A DNA stretch of 64,000 nucleotides from SYLG01 sp965226945 (GTDB taxonomy: Bacteria; Planctomycetota; Planctomycetia; Gemmatales; Gemmataceae). A program made the position numbers and the translations under genes. A model generated the notes under the pieces. It was not told the origin of the DNA and did no database searches. It saw only the letters and a list, made by a program, of their open reading frames with translations. Location of the stretch: assembly GCA_965226945.1 (NCBI GenBank), contig OZ245717.1, positions 4,836,001-4,900,000 of the forward strand, read 5' to 3'. Shown here in pieces: positions 29,591 through 38,066 of this stretch (position 1 is its first letter; each line of letters begins with the position of its first letter).

Positions 29591-29901
29591 GAATATTTCT
29601 CCGAACGAGGGGGAACTTCCGACAGGGAATTCCGAATTGCCAGGAAGCGGCGCGCGATATGACAACGATTAAATTAGCGGATCGGAAAACTCTTGCGAGC
29701 ATGTCCAATGCCCGTATCGAGGAACCGGAAAGCGGTGCGGTATTGTCGGTTTGTGTTGATCGGTCACCAAATTCGTGGGGGCCAGGCCCCACCGGTGCTT
29801 TCGCTTCAGTCAATCGGTCTTAAGGAATGAATCGAAGGGAAAATCCAGGACGAAGTTGGAAGATGAAGGAGGGTGCTTGCAATCCGTTGGGAAAGGCTGC
29901 C

Positions 29902-30714
29902 ATGCGTGGGAATGGGCTTGGAGTGGGAATTCCACATTTTGCGATGGTGCTTGGGCTTCTGCCGCTGTTGGCCGGCTGTGGAGGCGAGGCAAAAAAACCG
30001 GCGCAGAAGGAGTTGCGCATAGCCGCCGCGTCGGATCTGAAATTCTGCCTCGACGAGATCGCCCAGGGTTTCGAGGAAGATCATCCCGGGACGGAAGTTT
30101 CCTTGCAGTTTGGGGCCTCGGGCACTCTGTTTGCCCAGATCGTTGCGGGGGCGCCTTACGATCTCTACCTGTCGGCCGATTCGTTTTATCCCGAGCAGCT
30201 CAAGGCAAAGGGGGAGGCCGCTGCCGAGGGGCCCTTCCCCTATGCGGTCGGCCACCTGGTGCTGTGGGTCGCCCAACCCAAGCCAGAATGGGAACCGCTG
30301 GGCATCCAAAAATTGCTTGAAAGCAACCCCTTCCAAACGATCGCGATCGCCAATCCGCGCCATGCGCCTTACGGCCGTGCCGCCGAGGCGGCGCTCAAAT
30401 CGATGGGGCTGCATGACAAGATTCAGTCCAAACTGGTGATCGCGGAAAATGTCGCCATGGCGGCGCAGCATGCTTCGACCGGTTTGACCGACGCGGGCTT
30501 TCTCTCACTGGCCACCACCCATTCGCCCGCGTTCCGGGGAAAGGGCAAGGCCTGGCCGATGCCTGAGAAATCCTACCCGGCGATCCTGCAATCGGGAGTG
30601 ATTTTGAAATCGGCCAGGGATCCCGAAACGGCCGAGCGCTTTAAGAAGCATCTCCTGGGAACACGAGGTCAAGAAGTCTTGACCCGTTACGGCTTCACGC
30701 TGCCTGGGAAATAA
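29902..30714 (+). CDS. modA: molybdate ABC transporter, substrate-binding lipoprotein
   Basis: 270 residues from ATG 29902 (upstream in-frame ATGs at 29827 and 29863 would put extra charged residues before the signal). It has a lipoprotein signal ending LLPLLAGC, then the ModA fold: LRIAAASDLKFCLDEI, VSLQFGASGTLFAQI, YDLYLSADSFYPEQL, NPRHAPYGRAAEAAL and ENVAMAAQHASTGLTDAGFLS. It binds molybdate or tungstate in the periplasm. It is the first gene of a modA-modB-second permease-modC operon, with modB starting two bases after its stop. The region before it holds a small GTGGGG/CCCCAC hairpin (29775-29792). Confidence 0.93.
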   Translation: MRGNGLGVGIPHFAMVLGLLPLLAGCGGEAKKPAQKELRIAAASDLKFCLDEIAQGFEEDHPGTEVSLQFGASGTLFAQIVAGAPYDLYLSADSFYPEQLKAKGEAAAEGPFPYAVGHLVLWVAQPKPEWEPLGIQKLLESNPFQTIAIANPRHAPYGRAAEAALKSMGLHDKIQSKLVIAENVAMAAQHASTGLTDAGFLSLATTHSPAFRGKGKAWPMPEKSYPAILQSGVILKSARDPETAERFKKHLLGTRGQEVLTRYGFTLPGK

Positions 30715-30716
30715 GA

Positions 30717-31382
30717 GTGGATCACTCCGCATTTTGGGTCTCGATCCGCCTGGCGTGTTGGACAACCGCCCTTTTGTTTCTGGGCGGTCTGCCGCTGGCT
30801 CACTGGTTGTGGCGCACCCATTTCCGAGGCAAGGCGCTTGTCGAGGCGTTGATTGCATTGCCCCTGTTCCTGCCGCCCACGGTATTGGGCTTTTACCTTC
30901 TGGCCGCCTTGGGGCCTCACGGATATTTGGGGCAATCGGTGCAGTGGATCGGCGGAAGCCGCCTGGTGTTCAGTTTCCCCGGGATTGTCCTTGGATCGGT
31001 GCTATTCAACTTGCCCTTCGCGGTCCGGCCGTTTTTGCAGGCGTTTTATGCCGTCGACTCGCGTTTGGTCGAGGCGGCCTGGTGCCTGGGCGAATCGCGG
31101 CTGGGCACGTTTTTCCGGGTGGTCTTGCCCCTGGCCTGGCCGGGAATCTTGACCGGCCTGGTATTATCCTTTGCTCACACCGTGGGAGAATTCGGCGTCG
31201 TCTTCATGGTGGGAGGCAATATTCCCGGGGTGACCCGCACGCTATCGACCGCCATTTACGACGATGTGCAGGCGCTCGACTATCAGGCGGCGGGCAATGC
31301 CTCCCTCGTTTTGCTTTTGATCGCCTTCACCGCACTGTCTTTGACTTTTGCCTTGCAAAAACGAGTTGGGAGATCCTGGTAG
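30717..31382 (+). CDS. modB: molybdate ABC transporter permease
   Basis: 221 residues from GTG 30717, packed against modA. It is hydrophobic with five to six membrane spans, FLPPTVLGFYLLAALG (the ModB signature after TM2) and the cytoplasmic EAA loop LVEAAWCLGESRLGTFFRVVLPLAWPGI (split here by position, about residues 117-145) that docks on the ATPase. It forms the translocation pore for molybdate. A second permease gene lies downstream in the same operon, so the pore may be a heterodimer rather than the usual ModB homodimer. Confidence 0.92.
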   Translation: MDHSAFWVSIRLACWTTALLFLGGLPLAHWLWRTHFRGKALVEALIALPLFLPPTVLGFYLLAALGPHGYLGQSVQWIGGSRLVFSFPGIVLGSVLFNLPFAVRPFLQAFYAVDSRLVEAAWCLGESRLGTFFRVVLPLAWPGILTGLVLSFAHTVGEFGVVFMVGGNIPGVTRTLSTAIYDDVQALDYQAAGNASLVLLLIAFTALSLTFALQKRVGRSW

Positions 31383-31494
31383 TGCAAAATACCGTTCCAT
31401 CAAGAATCCACACGAAGACTCAGCGCAATTCTCTTGCGCTCTCGTCTCTTGCCCTCTTGGGCGCTCAGCGCTCCCGTGGAAAAAAGGCCGACGC

Positions 31495-32178
31495 ATGATC
31501 ACGATCCTTTTAACCATGTTGCCGCTGCTCGTGCTGGCGCCAGCCATGGCGGCCTTGATCTGGCTGGGACCATCTCTGGGCAAGGGCTTGGCCGGCTGGC
31601 TCTTGCTCATGGCCTTTCTCGTTTCCCCCGTCGTCGTTTGGATCTACTTCGACTTCGCCGTCGGTCCTAGGTTCTTCCCCGACGCCTCCTGGGGGGAGCG
31701 GAAGATCCAGGATCTCCTTCTCAGTCGAGAAGGGATCATTCTGGGTTTTCTTTTGGTGAATCTCCCCGGAGCCACCCAGTTGTTTTTGTGGGCCTTCCAA
31801 TCGGTGGACCGGTCGCTCATCGAATCGGCCTTTTGTGCGGGGGCGTCTCGGTTAAAGACCTGGATCCGGGTGGTGCTGCCGGTCGCCAGACCGGCGATTT
31901 TGGCGGCGGGCCTGGGCACGTTTCTGATCGTCGCCGCGCAGTGGTCGTTTCTGCTCCTGATGAGCGAAAGCAGCCCCGTTGCCAGAAAATTGCTCACCAA
32001 CGTGTTTCAGATCAAAACGGGTCCCGAGGATTTTGCCGCGTTCCTGGCCGCATCGCAGTCGATCGAAATCGGGTCGGTGGGCGAGATGATCTACGGCGTT
32101 TTCTTCCTTTGCGTGGTGGGACTGGGACTTTACTATTATCTGCAAAAGCGCCCGGAGGGCCCATGGGCGAATCGCTAA
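31495..32178 (+). CDS. second ABC permease of the molybdate operon
   Basis: 227 residues from ATG 31495 (AAGG upstream). The open frame from 31348 would overlap modB's end and add a non-hydrophobic leader. Membrane spans cover most of the length. An EAA loop is present (SLIESAFCAGASRLKTW followed by IRVVLPVARPAIL), so it docks on an ABC ATPase, but the rest is only distantly like ModB and lacks its FLPPTVLG motif. Its end overlaps modC by 16 bases, which ties it to the transporter. The 112-base gap after modB is the only loose joint in the operon. It could form a heteromeric pore with ModB or be a diverged spare. Confidence 0.82.
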   Translation: MITILLTMLPLLVLAPAMAALIWLGPSLGKGLAGWLLLMAFLVSPVVVWIYFDFAVGPRFFPDASWGERKIQDLLLSREGIILGFLLVNLPGATQLFLWAFQSVDRSLIESAFCAGASRLKTWIRVVLPVARPAILAAGLGTFLIVAAQWSFLLLMSESSPVARKLLTNVFQIKTGPEDFAAFLAASQSIEIGSVGEMIYGVFFLCVVGLGLYYYLQKRPEGPWANR

Positions 32179-33257
32179 CGGCAAAGTTCGAAAAGCGCTT
32201 TGCGACATCCGATCCGATCCGCTTCGAGACCGAACTGGCGCTCGATCGATTTGGACTCGTCATGCTTCTGGGGCCATCGGGTTGCGGCAAGACAACGAGC
32301 TTGCGCTGCCTGGCCGGCCTCATCCGGCCGGAAGCGGGAACCATTGCCGTGGGAAGCCGCGCCTGGTTCGATCGATCGCGCGGGATCTGCCTGACCCCAC
32401 AGGCCCGCGACATCGGCTTCATGTTTCAAGACTATGCCCTCTTTCCCCACCTGAATGTGGTCGACAACATCGGCTTTGGCCTGAGCCGCCGCTCCGGGCA
32501 GAAAAGACAGCAGCGCATTCAGGAACTGATCGACCGACTCGAACTCAACGGTCTGGAAAAGCACTTGCCCTTTCAGCTTTCCGGAGGTGAACAGCAGCGA
32601 GTGGCCCTGGCCCGGGCCGTCGCCCGCAAACCAAAACTTCTGCTCCTTGATGAACCGCTCTCGGCCCTGGATGACGAAACCCGGGCCCGGGTGCGTCCCG
32701 AGCTGAAAAAGATCCTCCAAGATTTCGGCATTCCCGTGATCATGGTGACCCACGACCGCTTTGACGCACTCTCGCTCGGGGATCATCTGGTCGTCATGAA
32801 GGAAGGGAGCATTTTGGAGCAGGGACCGCTTGCGGAGGTTTTTGCCCAGCCGCGATCGCGGACCTCGGCCAAGCTGCTTGGCATGGACAACCTTCTGCCC
32901 GCGCGGATTTCCAACCTCAATCCGTTGCAAGTGGCGATGGGCGACATCCAAGTTTTCGCGGCCTTGCCTCTGAATTTCGACGGAGCGGTTCAACTTGATC
33001 AGCAGGTGGTGGTGGGAATCTGGTCCGAAGAGGTCCAGGTCGGGCCCGCGGCTTCCCCGTTGCCCGCGGACAATGCCTTGAACGCCAAGGTGAAATCGAT
33101 CGTGCAGGAAGGGCCTACCACCCGGCTGGGGCTGGACTGCGGATTCCCGCTGGTCGCTCGAGTCCGCTTGCCTCGCGAACAAAAAGCGGCGATCACGCAT
33201 GGCCAAACCTTGGCCGTCTCGATCAATCGCCTTGCCGTTCACCTGATGAAGGAGTGA
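32163..33257 (+). CDS. modC: molybdate ABC transporter ATPase
   Basis: 364 residues from ATG 32163, overlapping the second permease gene by 16 bases. It has a Walker A GPSGCGKT (37-44), Q-loop in FMFQDYALFPHL, signature LSGGEQQRVALARA, Walker B LLLLDEPLSALD and switch His in MVTHDR. The C-terminal 130 residues form a TOBE-like domain, which in ModC proteins binds molybdate and gates activity. It energises uptake through the adjoining permeases. The next gene, fdhD, is convergent about 40 bases away. Confidence 0.93.
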   Translation: MGESLTAKFEKRFATSDPIRFETELALDRFGLVMLLGPSGCGKTTSLRCLAGLIRPEAGTIAVGSRAWFDRSRGICLTPQARDIGFMFQDYALFPHLNVVDNIGFGLSRRSGQKRQQRIQELIDRLELNGLEKHLPFQLSGGEQQRVALARAVARKPKLLLLDEPLSALDDETRARVRPELKKILQDFGIPVIMVTHDRFDALSLGDHLVVMKEGSILEQGPLAEVFAQPRSRTSAKLLGMDNLLPARISNLNPLQVAMGDIQVFAALPLNFDGAVQLDQQVVVGIWSEEVQVGPAASPLPADNALNAKVKSIVQEGPTTRLGLDCGFPLVARVRLPREQKAAITHGQTLAVSINRLAVHLMKE

Positions 33258-33298
33258 TGGTTTCTCAAGCGGAGTTCATTCCGACGAATCCGCCGGCA

Positions 33299-34150
33299 TC
33301 AAGCGAGCCGCTCGGGATGGGCATAGACATTCATCGACGCACCGCGCAAGAAACCGACGAGGGTGATGCCAAAGCGCAAGGCGATATCGACAGCAAGGGA
33401 AGTGGGCGCACCCACCGCCACGATCATCGGAATTCCCGAAACCACCGCTTTTTGCACCATTTCGTAGCCGACTCGCCCCGATAGAACGAGCACGCGATCC
33501 GAAAAGGGAAGCCATCCCTGATTCAGACCATACCCGGTCAATTTGTCGAGGGCATTGTGCCGGCCGACATCTTCGCGCAAAGCAAGCATGTTCCCGTGGA
33601 TATCGAACAGGCCACAGCCATGCGTGCCGCCCGTAGTAGCGAACAGCGCTTGTTCGGCGCGCATGGTTTCGACCATCCGCGCAAGCAAGGACGCTGGCAC
33701 CGTGAAATGGCCCTTAGGGCCGGTGCCGCGCACTTCCAGCGATTCGAGACTGTTCTTGCCGCAAGCGCCACAACTGGACGTGCTGTAGAAAAAGCGTTCG
33801 ATACTCTTGCCGCGCGAGGAGGAAGTGAGTTTGATCGACAGTGCCGTGCCGGCCCGACTGTCGTCGTCATCGGGCCGCTCTAAATCGAGGACTTCATCGC
33901 GCCGCGTGATGATTCCTTCGTGGAAAAGAAAACCAAGGGCCAGTTCTTCATCATGACCTGGAGTGCGCAAGAGCACGGCCGCCGGCTTGCCATGAAGTCG
34001 CAGTTCCAGCGGCCCTTCGGTGGCAACGCAATCGCGATCGGCGGAAGCGGGAGACCGGTTTGCCCGGGGACCGAGGAAGCGGACTTCCATTTCCCGAAAG
34101 GCCGGATCCGTGACCGCAGCTTGTCGCAAATCCTTTTCCTGACTTGGCAT
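33299..34150 (-). CDS. fdhD: formate dehydrogenase accessory sulfurtransferase
   Basis: 283 residues from ATG 34150 (the frame extends to 34300, but MPSQEKDLRQ is the natural start). Family motifs: LRTPGHDEELALGFLFHEGII, the catalytic STSSCGACG cysteines, GGTHGCGLFD, REDVGRHNALDKLTGY, LVLSGRVGYEMVQKA and GFLRGASMNVY. FdhD passes sulfur from a cysteine desulfurase to the molybdenum cofactor of formate dehydrogenase, which is needed for activity. It is divergent from the formate dehydrogenase catalytic gene, with 142 bases between them that should hold both promoters. Confidence 0.95.
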   Translation of the reverse strand: MPSQEKDLRQAAVTDPAFREMEVRFLGPRANRSPASADRDCVATEGPLELRLHGKPAAVLLRTPGHDEELALGFLFHEGIITRRDEVLDLERPDDDDSRAGTALSIKLTSSSRGKSIERFFYSTSSCGACGKNSLESLEVRGTGPKGHFTVPASLLARMVETMRAEQALFATTGGTHGCGLFDIHGNMLALREDVGRHNALDKLTGYGLNQGWLPFSDRVLVLSGRVGYEMVQKAVVSGIPMIVAVGAPTSLAVDIALRFGITLVGFLRGASMNVYAHPERLA

Positions 34151-34292
34151 GGGTTCTTTTTTATGGGGGCCTGGCCGGGAATGCTCGGGGAGGAGCGTGG
34201 GATTGCCAAAAGGTTTGATAGGCCGGTTTGCCGAAATAAGATGAAAGAGTGCCTGCCTCGTTCCTCCACCGATCTCCTTCGGGGGTATTCTC

Positions 34293-36197
34293 ATGACCAC
34301 TTTGACTTCACGCGGCGCCCGTCCGCGTTTGACTCAGCCGCTCATCCGTGAAAATGGAGCGCTGAGGCCTGCTTCCTGGGATGAGGCACTTGCAAGGGTG
34401 GTGCAGGGATTCACCGCGGCCAAGGTCCGGCCCGAATCGTTTGGGATCTTCAGTTGCTCGAAGACGACCAACGAGATGAACTTTACGGCGCAAAAGTTCA
34501 TCCGCACCGTAATCGGTTCGAACAACATCGATAGTTGCAATCGAACGTGACATGCTCCAAGCGTCGTCGGTCTGGCGACAGTATTTGGAGTGGGCGGCGG
34601 AACGAATTCCTACGAGGAAATCGAACATGCCGACTTGATTCTCTTGTGGGGATCGAATGCGCGCGAGACGCATCCGATTTTCTTTCATCATTTGCTCAAA
34701 GGGGTCCATAACGGAGCTCGGCTCTTCTCGGTCGATCCACGCCGCACCAGTTCGGCCCGCTGGGCCGACACCTGGCTGGGGCTCGATGTCGGCACCGACA
34801 TCGCCATCGCCAACGCCGCGGCCCGTGAGATCATTCATGCGGGTTTGCACCACAAGGAATTCATTGCACATGCCACCAGCGGCTTCGAGGAATTCGCCAA
34901 GGCGGTGGAACCCTACACCTTGGAGTTTGCCGAAAAGGAAAGCGGCGTACCCGCGGCGGTCATTCGCGAAATGGCTCACGCCTACGCCAGGGCCGACAAG
35001 GCGGTGATCTGCTGGACGCTGGGCATCACCGAACACCACAATGCCGTGGACAATGTCCTGTCGCTGATCAATCTGGCCCTGCTCACCGGTCATGTCGGTA
35101 AGTACGGCAGCGGCTTGAACCCCTTGCGCGGCCAAAACAATGTACAAGGCGGCGGCGACATGGGGGCCTTGCCCGACCGGTTGCCCGGCTTCCAGCATGT
35201 CGAAATCGACGAGTATCGCGAGAAATTCAACAAGGCATGGAACGCACAAATTCCGCCCAAGCGCGGCTTGAACCTCACCGGCATGCTCCACGCAATGGAC
35301 CATGACGAGTTCAAGACCCTGTATGTGATTGGGGAGAATCCCCTCCAATCGGAGGCCGATCGCAAACACACCGAAAAACTCCTCAAGAAGCTCGATTTCC
35401 TGGTGGTGCAAGACATTTTCCTGACTCCCACCGCCGAACTGGCCGATGTGGTTCTTCCCGCCGGCGCGGGCTGGTGCGAATCGGAAGGAACGGTCACCAA
35501 CAGCGAACGGCGCACCCAGCGGGTACGCAAGGCGATCGATTTGCCCAAGGGGGCTCGCGACGATATCGACATCTTGTACGAACTGGCGAAGCGGATGGGC
35601 CACGACTGGGGCCAACCCGATTCCCGGGCCATCTGGGATGAACTGCGTTCCCTGAGCCCCGTTCACAGCGGTCTCAGTTATGAGCGGCTGGAAAACGAGG
35701 GAGGCCTGCAATGGCCCTGCTACGACGACACTCATCCGGGCGAACTGTTTCTCCACAGCCGCCTTTGGGAAAAACCGCTCAATGGGCCGAGGGTCGCCTT
35801 TCAGCCGGTCGAGCATGATCCTCCGGTCGAGAAACTGACCCCCGAATTCCCGCTACGCTTGACCACCGGCCGGCGTTTGGACGATTACAACACAGGCGTG
35901 CAGACCTCGGGATTCTTGTCTCCTTTGCGTAAAGGCGAAACGCTCGATCTTTGTCCCGAGGATGCCTTGGCGCTGGGAATCGAGAATGGCGAGCGCGTGC
36001 GCGTGGTTTCGCCGCGCGGCGCGATCGAAGCTCCGGTGCGTTTGAGCGATTCGCTTCGTCCGGGACTGGCGTTCATGACCTTTCACTTTCAAGACAAGGT
36101 GAACACCAACATCCTGACGATCGATGCCACCGATCCCAAGGCGGGAACCGCGGAGTTCAAAGCCTGTTCAATCCGCGTGGAAAGGCTGACTAGCTAG
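34293..36197 (+). CDS. selenocysteine formate dehydrogenase catalytic subunit (Mo domain only)
   Basis: 634 residues if TGA 34548-34550 is read as selenocysteine (residue 86). The sequence across it, NNIDSCNRT-Sec-HAPSVVGL, is the standard formate dehydrogenase active site, where Sec or Cys ligates molybdenum, followed by the conserved His. Downstream come LLWGSNARETHP, WTLGITEHHNAVDN, GHVGKYGSGLNPLRGQNNVQG (split by position 35090-35150) and a C-terminal molydopterin-dinucleotide-binding domain with LTTGRRLDDYNTG. It starts directly at the second Mo-domain segment (LIRENGALRPASWDEA) and lacks the usual N-terminal ferredoxin and 4Fe-4S parts, which are encoded by the gene at 38056-39048. It oxidises formate to CO2 in the cytoplasm. 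Confidence 0.93.
34553..34592 (+). promoter_or_regulatory. SECIS-like hairpin for selenocysteine insertion
   Basis: It begins two bases after the TGA. CTCCAA (34555-34560) pairs with TTGGAG (34585-34590). Above a small internal loop, GTCGTC (34563-34568) pairs with GGCGAC (34574-34579, one U-G pair), leaving the apical loop GGUCU (34569-34573). The E. coli fdhF SECIS element has the same GGUCU-containing loop at a similar distance from UGA. This would recruit SelB with Sec-tRNA. The pairing was worked out by hand. Confidence 0.82.
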
Positions 36198-38066
36198 ATG
36201 GATATCAAGGTTCTGGGCAGTGAATCGACCGCGGAAGAACGAGAAGCGGTCGACTCGGTATTGGGGCCGCCTGCATCGGCCTGGGCTGGCGGCAAGCGCG
36301 ATCTGGAGAGAGAAGGCCGCATCGCCTTGCTCGGCGGATCGCGCGCTCGCTCCCTGCGCGATCGCCTGATCCCGGTCTTTCATGCGGTGCAGGAGCGCTT
36401 CGGCTGGATCCCTGAGGGGGCCTTCAACTACATCTGCAAGCGCCTTACCGTGCCCCCGGCCGAGGCTCATGGCGTCGCCACCTTTTACCACATGTTCTCG
36501 CTCCAGAAGCGGCCGCCCACCGAAATTCACGTTTGCGATGATGTCGGCTGCCGCATCAAGGGGGCGGCGAAACTGCAAGAAGACCTTGAGAAGTCGTTTG
36601 CTCCTGGCGATCAAGTGGGCATCCGCTCCAGTCCTTGTTTGGGAATTTGCGAACGCGCCCCGGTCGCGCTTGTGTTGAAATCGGGCACCCAGCCCCGTGC
36701 CGGGGCCATCGGGCAAGCGACGCCGGCCGCCGCGATCAAGGCGGTGGAAACCGAATCCTATCCCGACCAACAGCTCGACTGGCTCAAGACCTCGACGCCA
36801 CAATGGGGCGATCCCAACCTGGTGCTCCTTTCGCGAATCGGCCGCGCCGATCCGGAAAAGATCGAAGATTATCGCGCGATGGGTGGCGGGCTTGCCCTGT
36901 CCCGTTCGATCGAGATCGGTTCGGAGGAAGTGATCAAGGAGGTAACGGCCTCCGGCCTGGTCGGGCGCGGCGGCGCCGCATTTCCCACCGGCCGCAAATG
37001 GGATGCGGTCGCCAAGGCGACAACACCGGTCCGTTATGTCGTTTGCAATGCCGACGAATCGGAGCCGGGTACTTTTAAAGATCGGCTGGTCATGGAGGGG
37101 GATCCGTTCGCGCTTGTGGAAGGGATGGCGATTGCCGGCTTGGCGGTGGGAGCGAAAACCGGCTACCTTTACATTCGCGGCGAATATCCTCGGGCCGCCA
37201 GGCGCATGGGCCACGCGATCCAGGAGGCGCGCAAGCACGGCTGGCTGGGAGAGAACATTCTGGGATCGGGTAAGTCGTTTGATATCGAACTGCGCAAGGG
37301 GGCGGGCGCCTATATTTGCGGCGAAGAGACCGCGCTGTTCAACTCGATTGAGGGCAAACGCGGCGAGCCGCGCAACAAGCCTCCTTTCCCGGTTTATGCC
37401 GGGTTGTTCGGCAAGCCGACGGTTATCAACAATGTCGAAACGCTGGTCAATGTCCCCTGGATCGTCCGGCAAGGCGGTGCGGCCTATGCCGCTTTGGGCA
37501 CGGCAAACTCGAAGGGGCGCAAATTGTTTTGCGTGGCGGGGCACATCGCCAAGCCGGGCGTCTACGAAACCATCTTCGGTCTCACGTTGAGGCAACTGAT
37601 TGATTTGGCCGGCGGCGTGTCGAACGGCCGGCCCATTCAGGCAGTGCTTCTGGGCGGGGCGGCGGGCGGATTCGTTGGGCCGGCCCAGCTCGATGTGCCG
37701 CTCACCTTTGAAGGAACCCGGGCCATCGGCGCTTCGCTTGGTTCCGGGGTCGTCATGGTGTTTGACGATTCGACCGATCTGGGAGACACGCTGACACGCA
37801 TCGCCGCGTTCTTTCGCGACGAATCTTGCGGGCAGTGCGTGCCTTGCCGGGTCGGCACGGTGCGGCAGGAAGAGCTGGTGGCGCGGTTGCGCCACGATCA
37901 ACCGTTGACAACTCCCGAGGGAGAGGTGGCGCTTCTGGGCGAAATCGCCCAGGTAATGCGCGATGCCTCGATCTGTGGCCTGGGCCATACCGCCTCGAGC
38001 GCCATTCAATCGGCGTTCAAACTCTTTGGCCCAGGGATCCTCAAGCGGAGCACTCATGAGCAATAG
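36198..38066 (+). CDS. NuoE-NuoF fusion, diaphorase subunit of formate dehydrogenase
   Basis: 622 residues starting one base after the catalytic subunit's stop. The N-terminal about 190 residues are NuoE-like with a 2Fe-2S thioredoxin-fold site (VCDDVGC and SSPCLGICER). The rest is NuoF-like: GLVGRGGAAFPTGRKW (NADH/FMN glycine-rich region), CNADESEPGTFKDR, GAGAYICGEETALFNSIEG (FMN binding) and the 4Fe-4S site ESCGQCVPCRVG. It passes electrons from formate to NAD+ (or the reverse). The linear order catalytic subunit, NuoEF, FeS protein with overlaps or near-zero spacing indicates one soluble NAD-dependent complex. The next gene overlaps its end by 11 bases. Confidence 0.93.
   Translation: MDIKVLGSESTAEEREAVDSVLGPPASAWAGGKRDLEREGRIALLGGSRARSLRDRLIPVFHAVQERFGWIPEGAFNYICKRLTVPPAEAHGVATFYHMFSLQKRPPTEIHVCDDVGCRIKGAAKLQEDLEKSFAPGDQVGIRSSPCLGICERAPVALVLKSGTQPRAGAIGQATPAAAIKAVETESYPDQQLDWLKTSTPQWGDPNLVLLSRIGRADPEKIEDYRAMGGGLALSRSIEIGSEEVIKEVTASGLVGRGGAAFPTGRKWDAVAKATTPVRYVVCNADESEPGTFKDRLVMEGDPFALVEGMAIAGLAVGAKTGYLYIRGEYPRAARRMGHAIQEARKHGWLGENILGSGKSFDIELRKGAGAYICGEETALFNSIEGKRGEPRNKPPFPVYAGLFGKPTVINNVETLVNVPWIVRQGGAAYAALGTANSKGRKLFCVAGHIAKPGVYETIFGLTLRQLIDLAGGVSNGRPIQAVLLGGAAGGFVGPAQLDVPLTFEGTRAIGASLGSGVVMVFDDSTDLGDTLTRIAAFFRDESCGQCVPCRVGTVRQEELVARLRHDQPLTTPEGEVALLGEIAQVMRDASICGLGHTASSAIQSAFKLFGPGILKRSTHEQ

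Noticed and set aside
29651..29690. Possible ModE-type operator (CGATAT ... ATTAAAT) ahead of modA
   Set aside because: It is only a partial and asymmetric match to a ModE box, too weak to annotate.
34548..34550. Formate dehydrogenase read as a pseudogene because of a stop codon
   Set aside because: The stop is TGA at the known selenocysteine site, both flanks match the family without a gap, and a SECIS-like hairpin follows.
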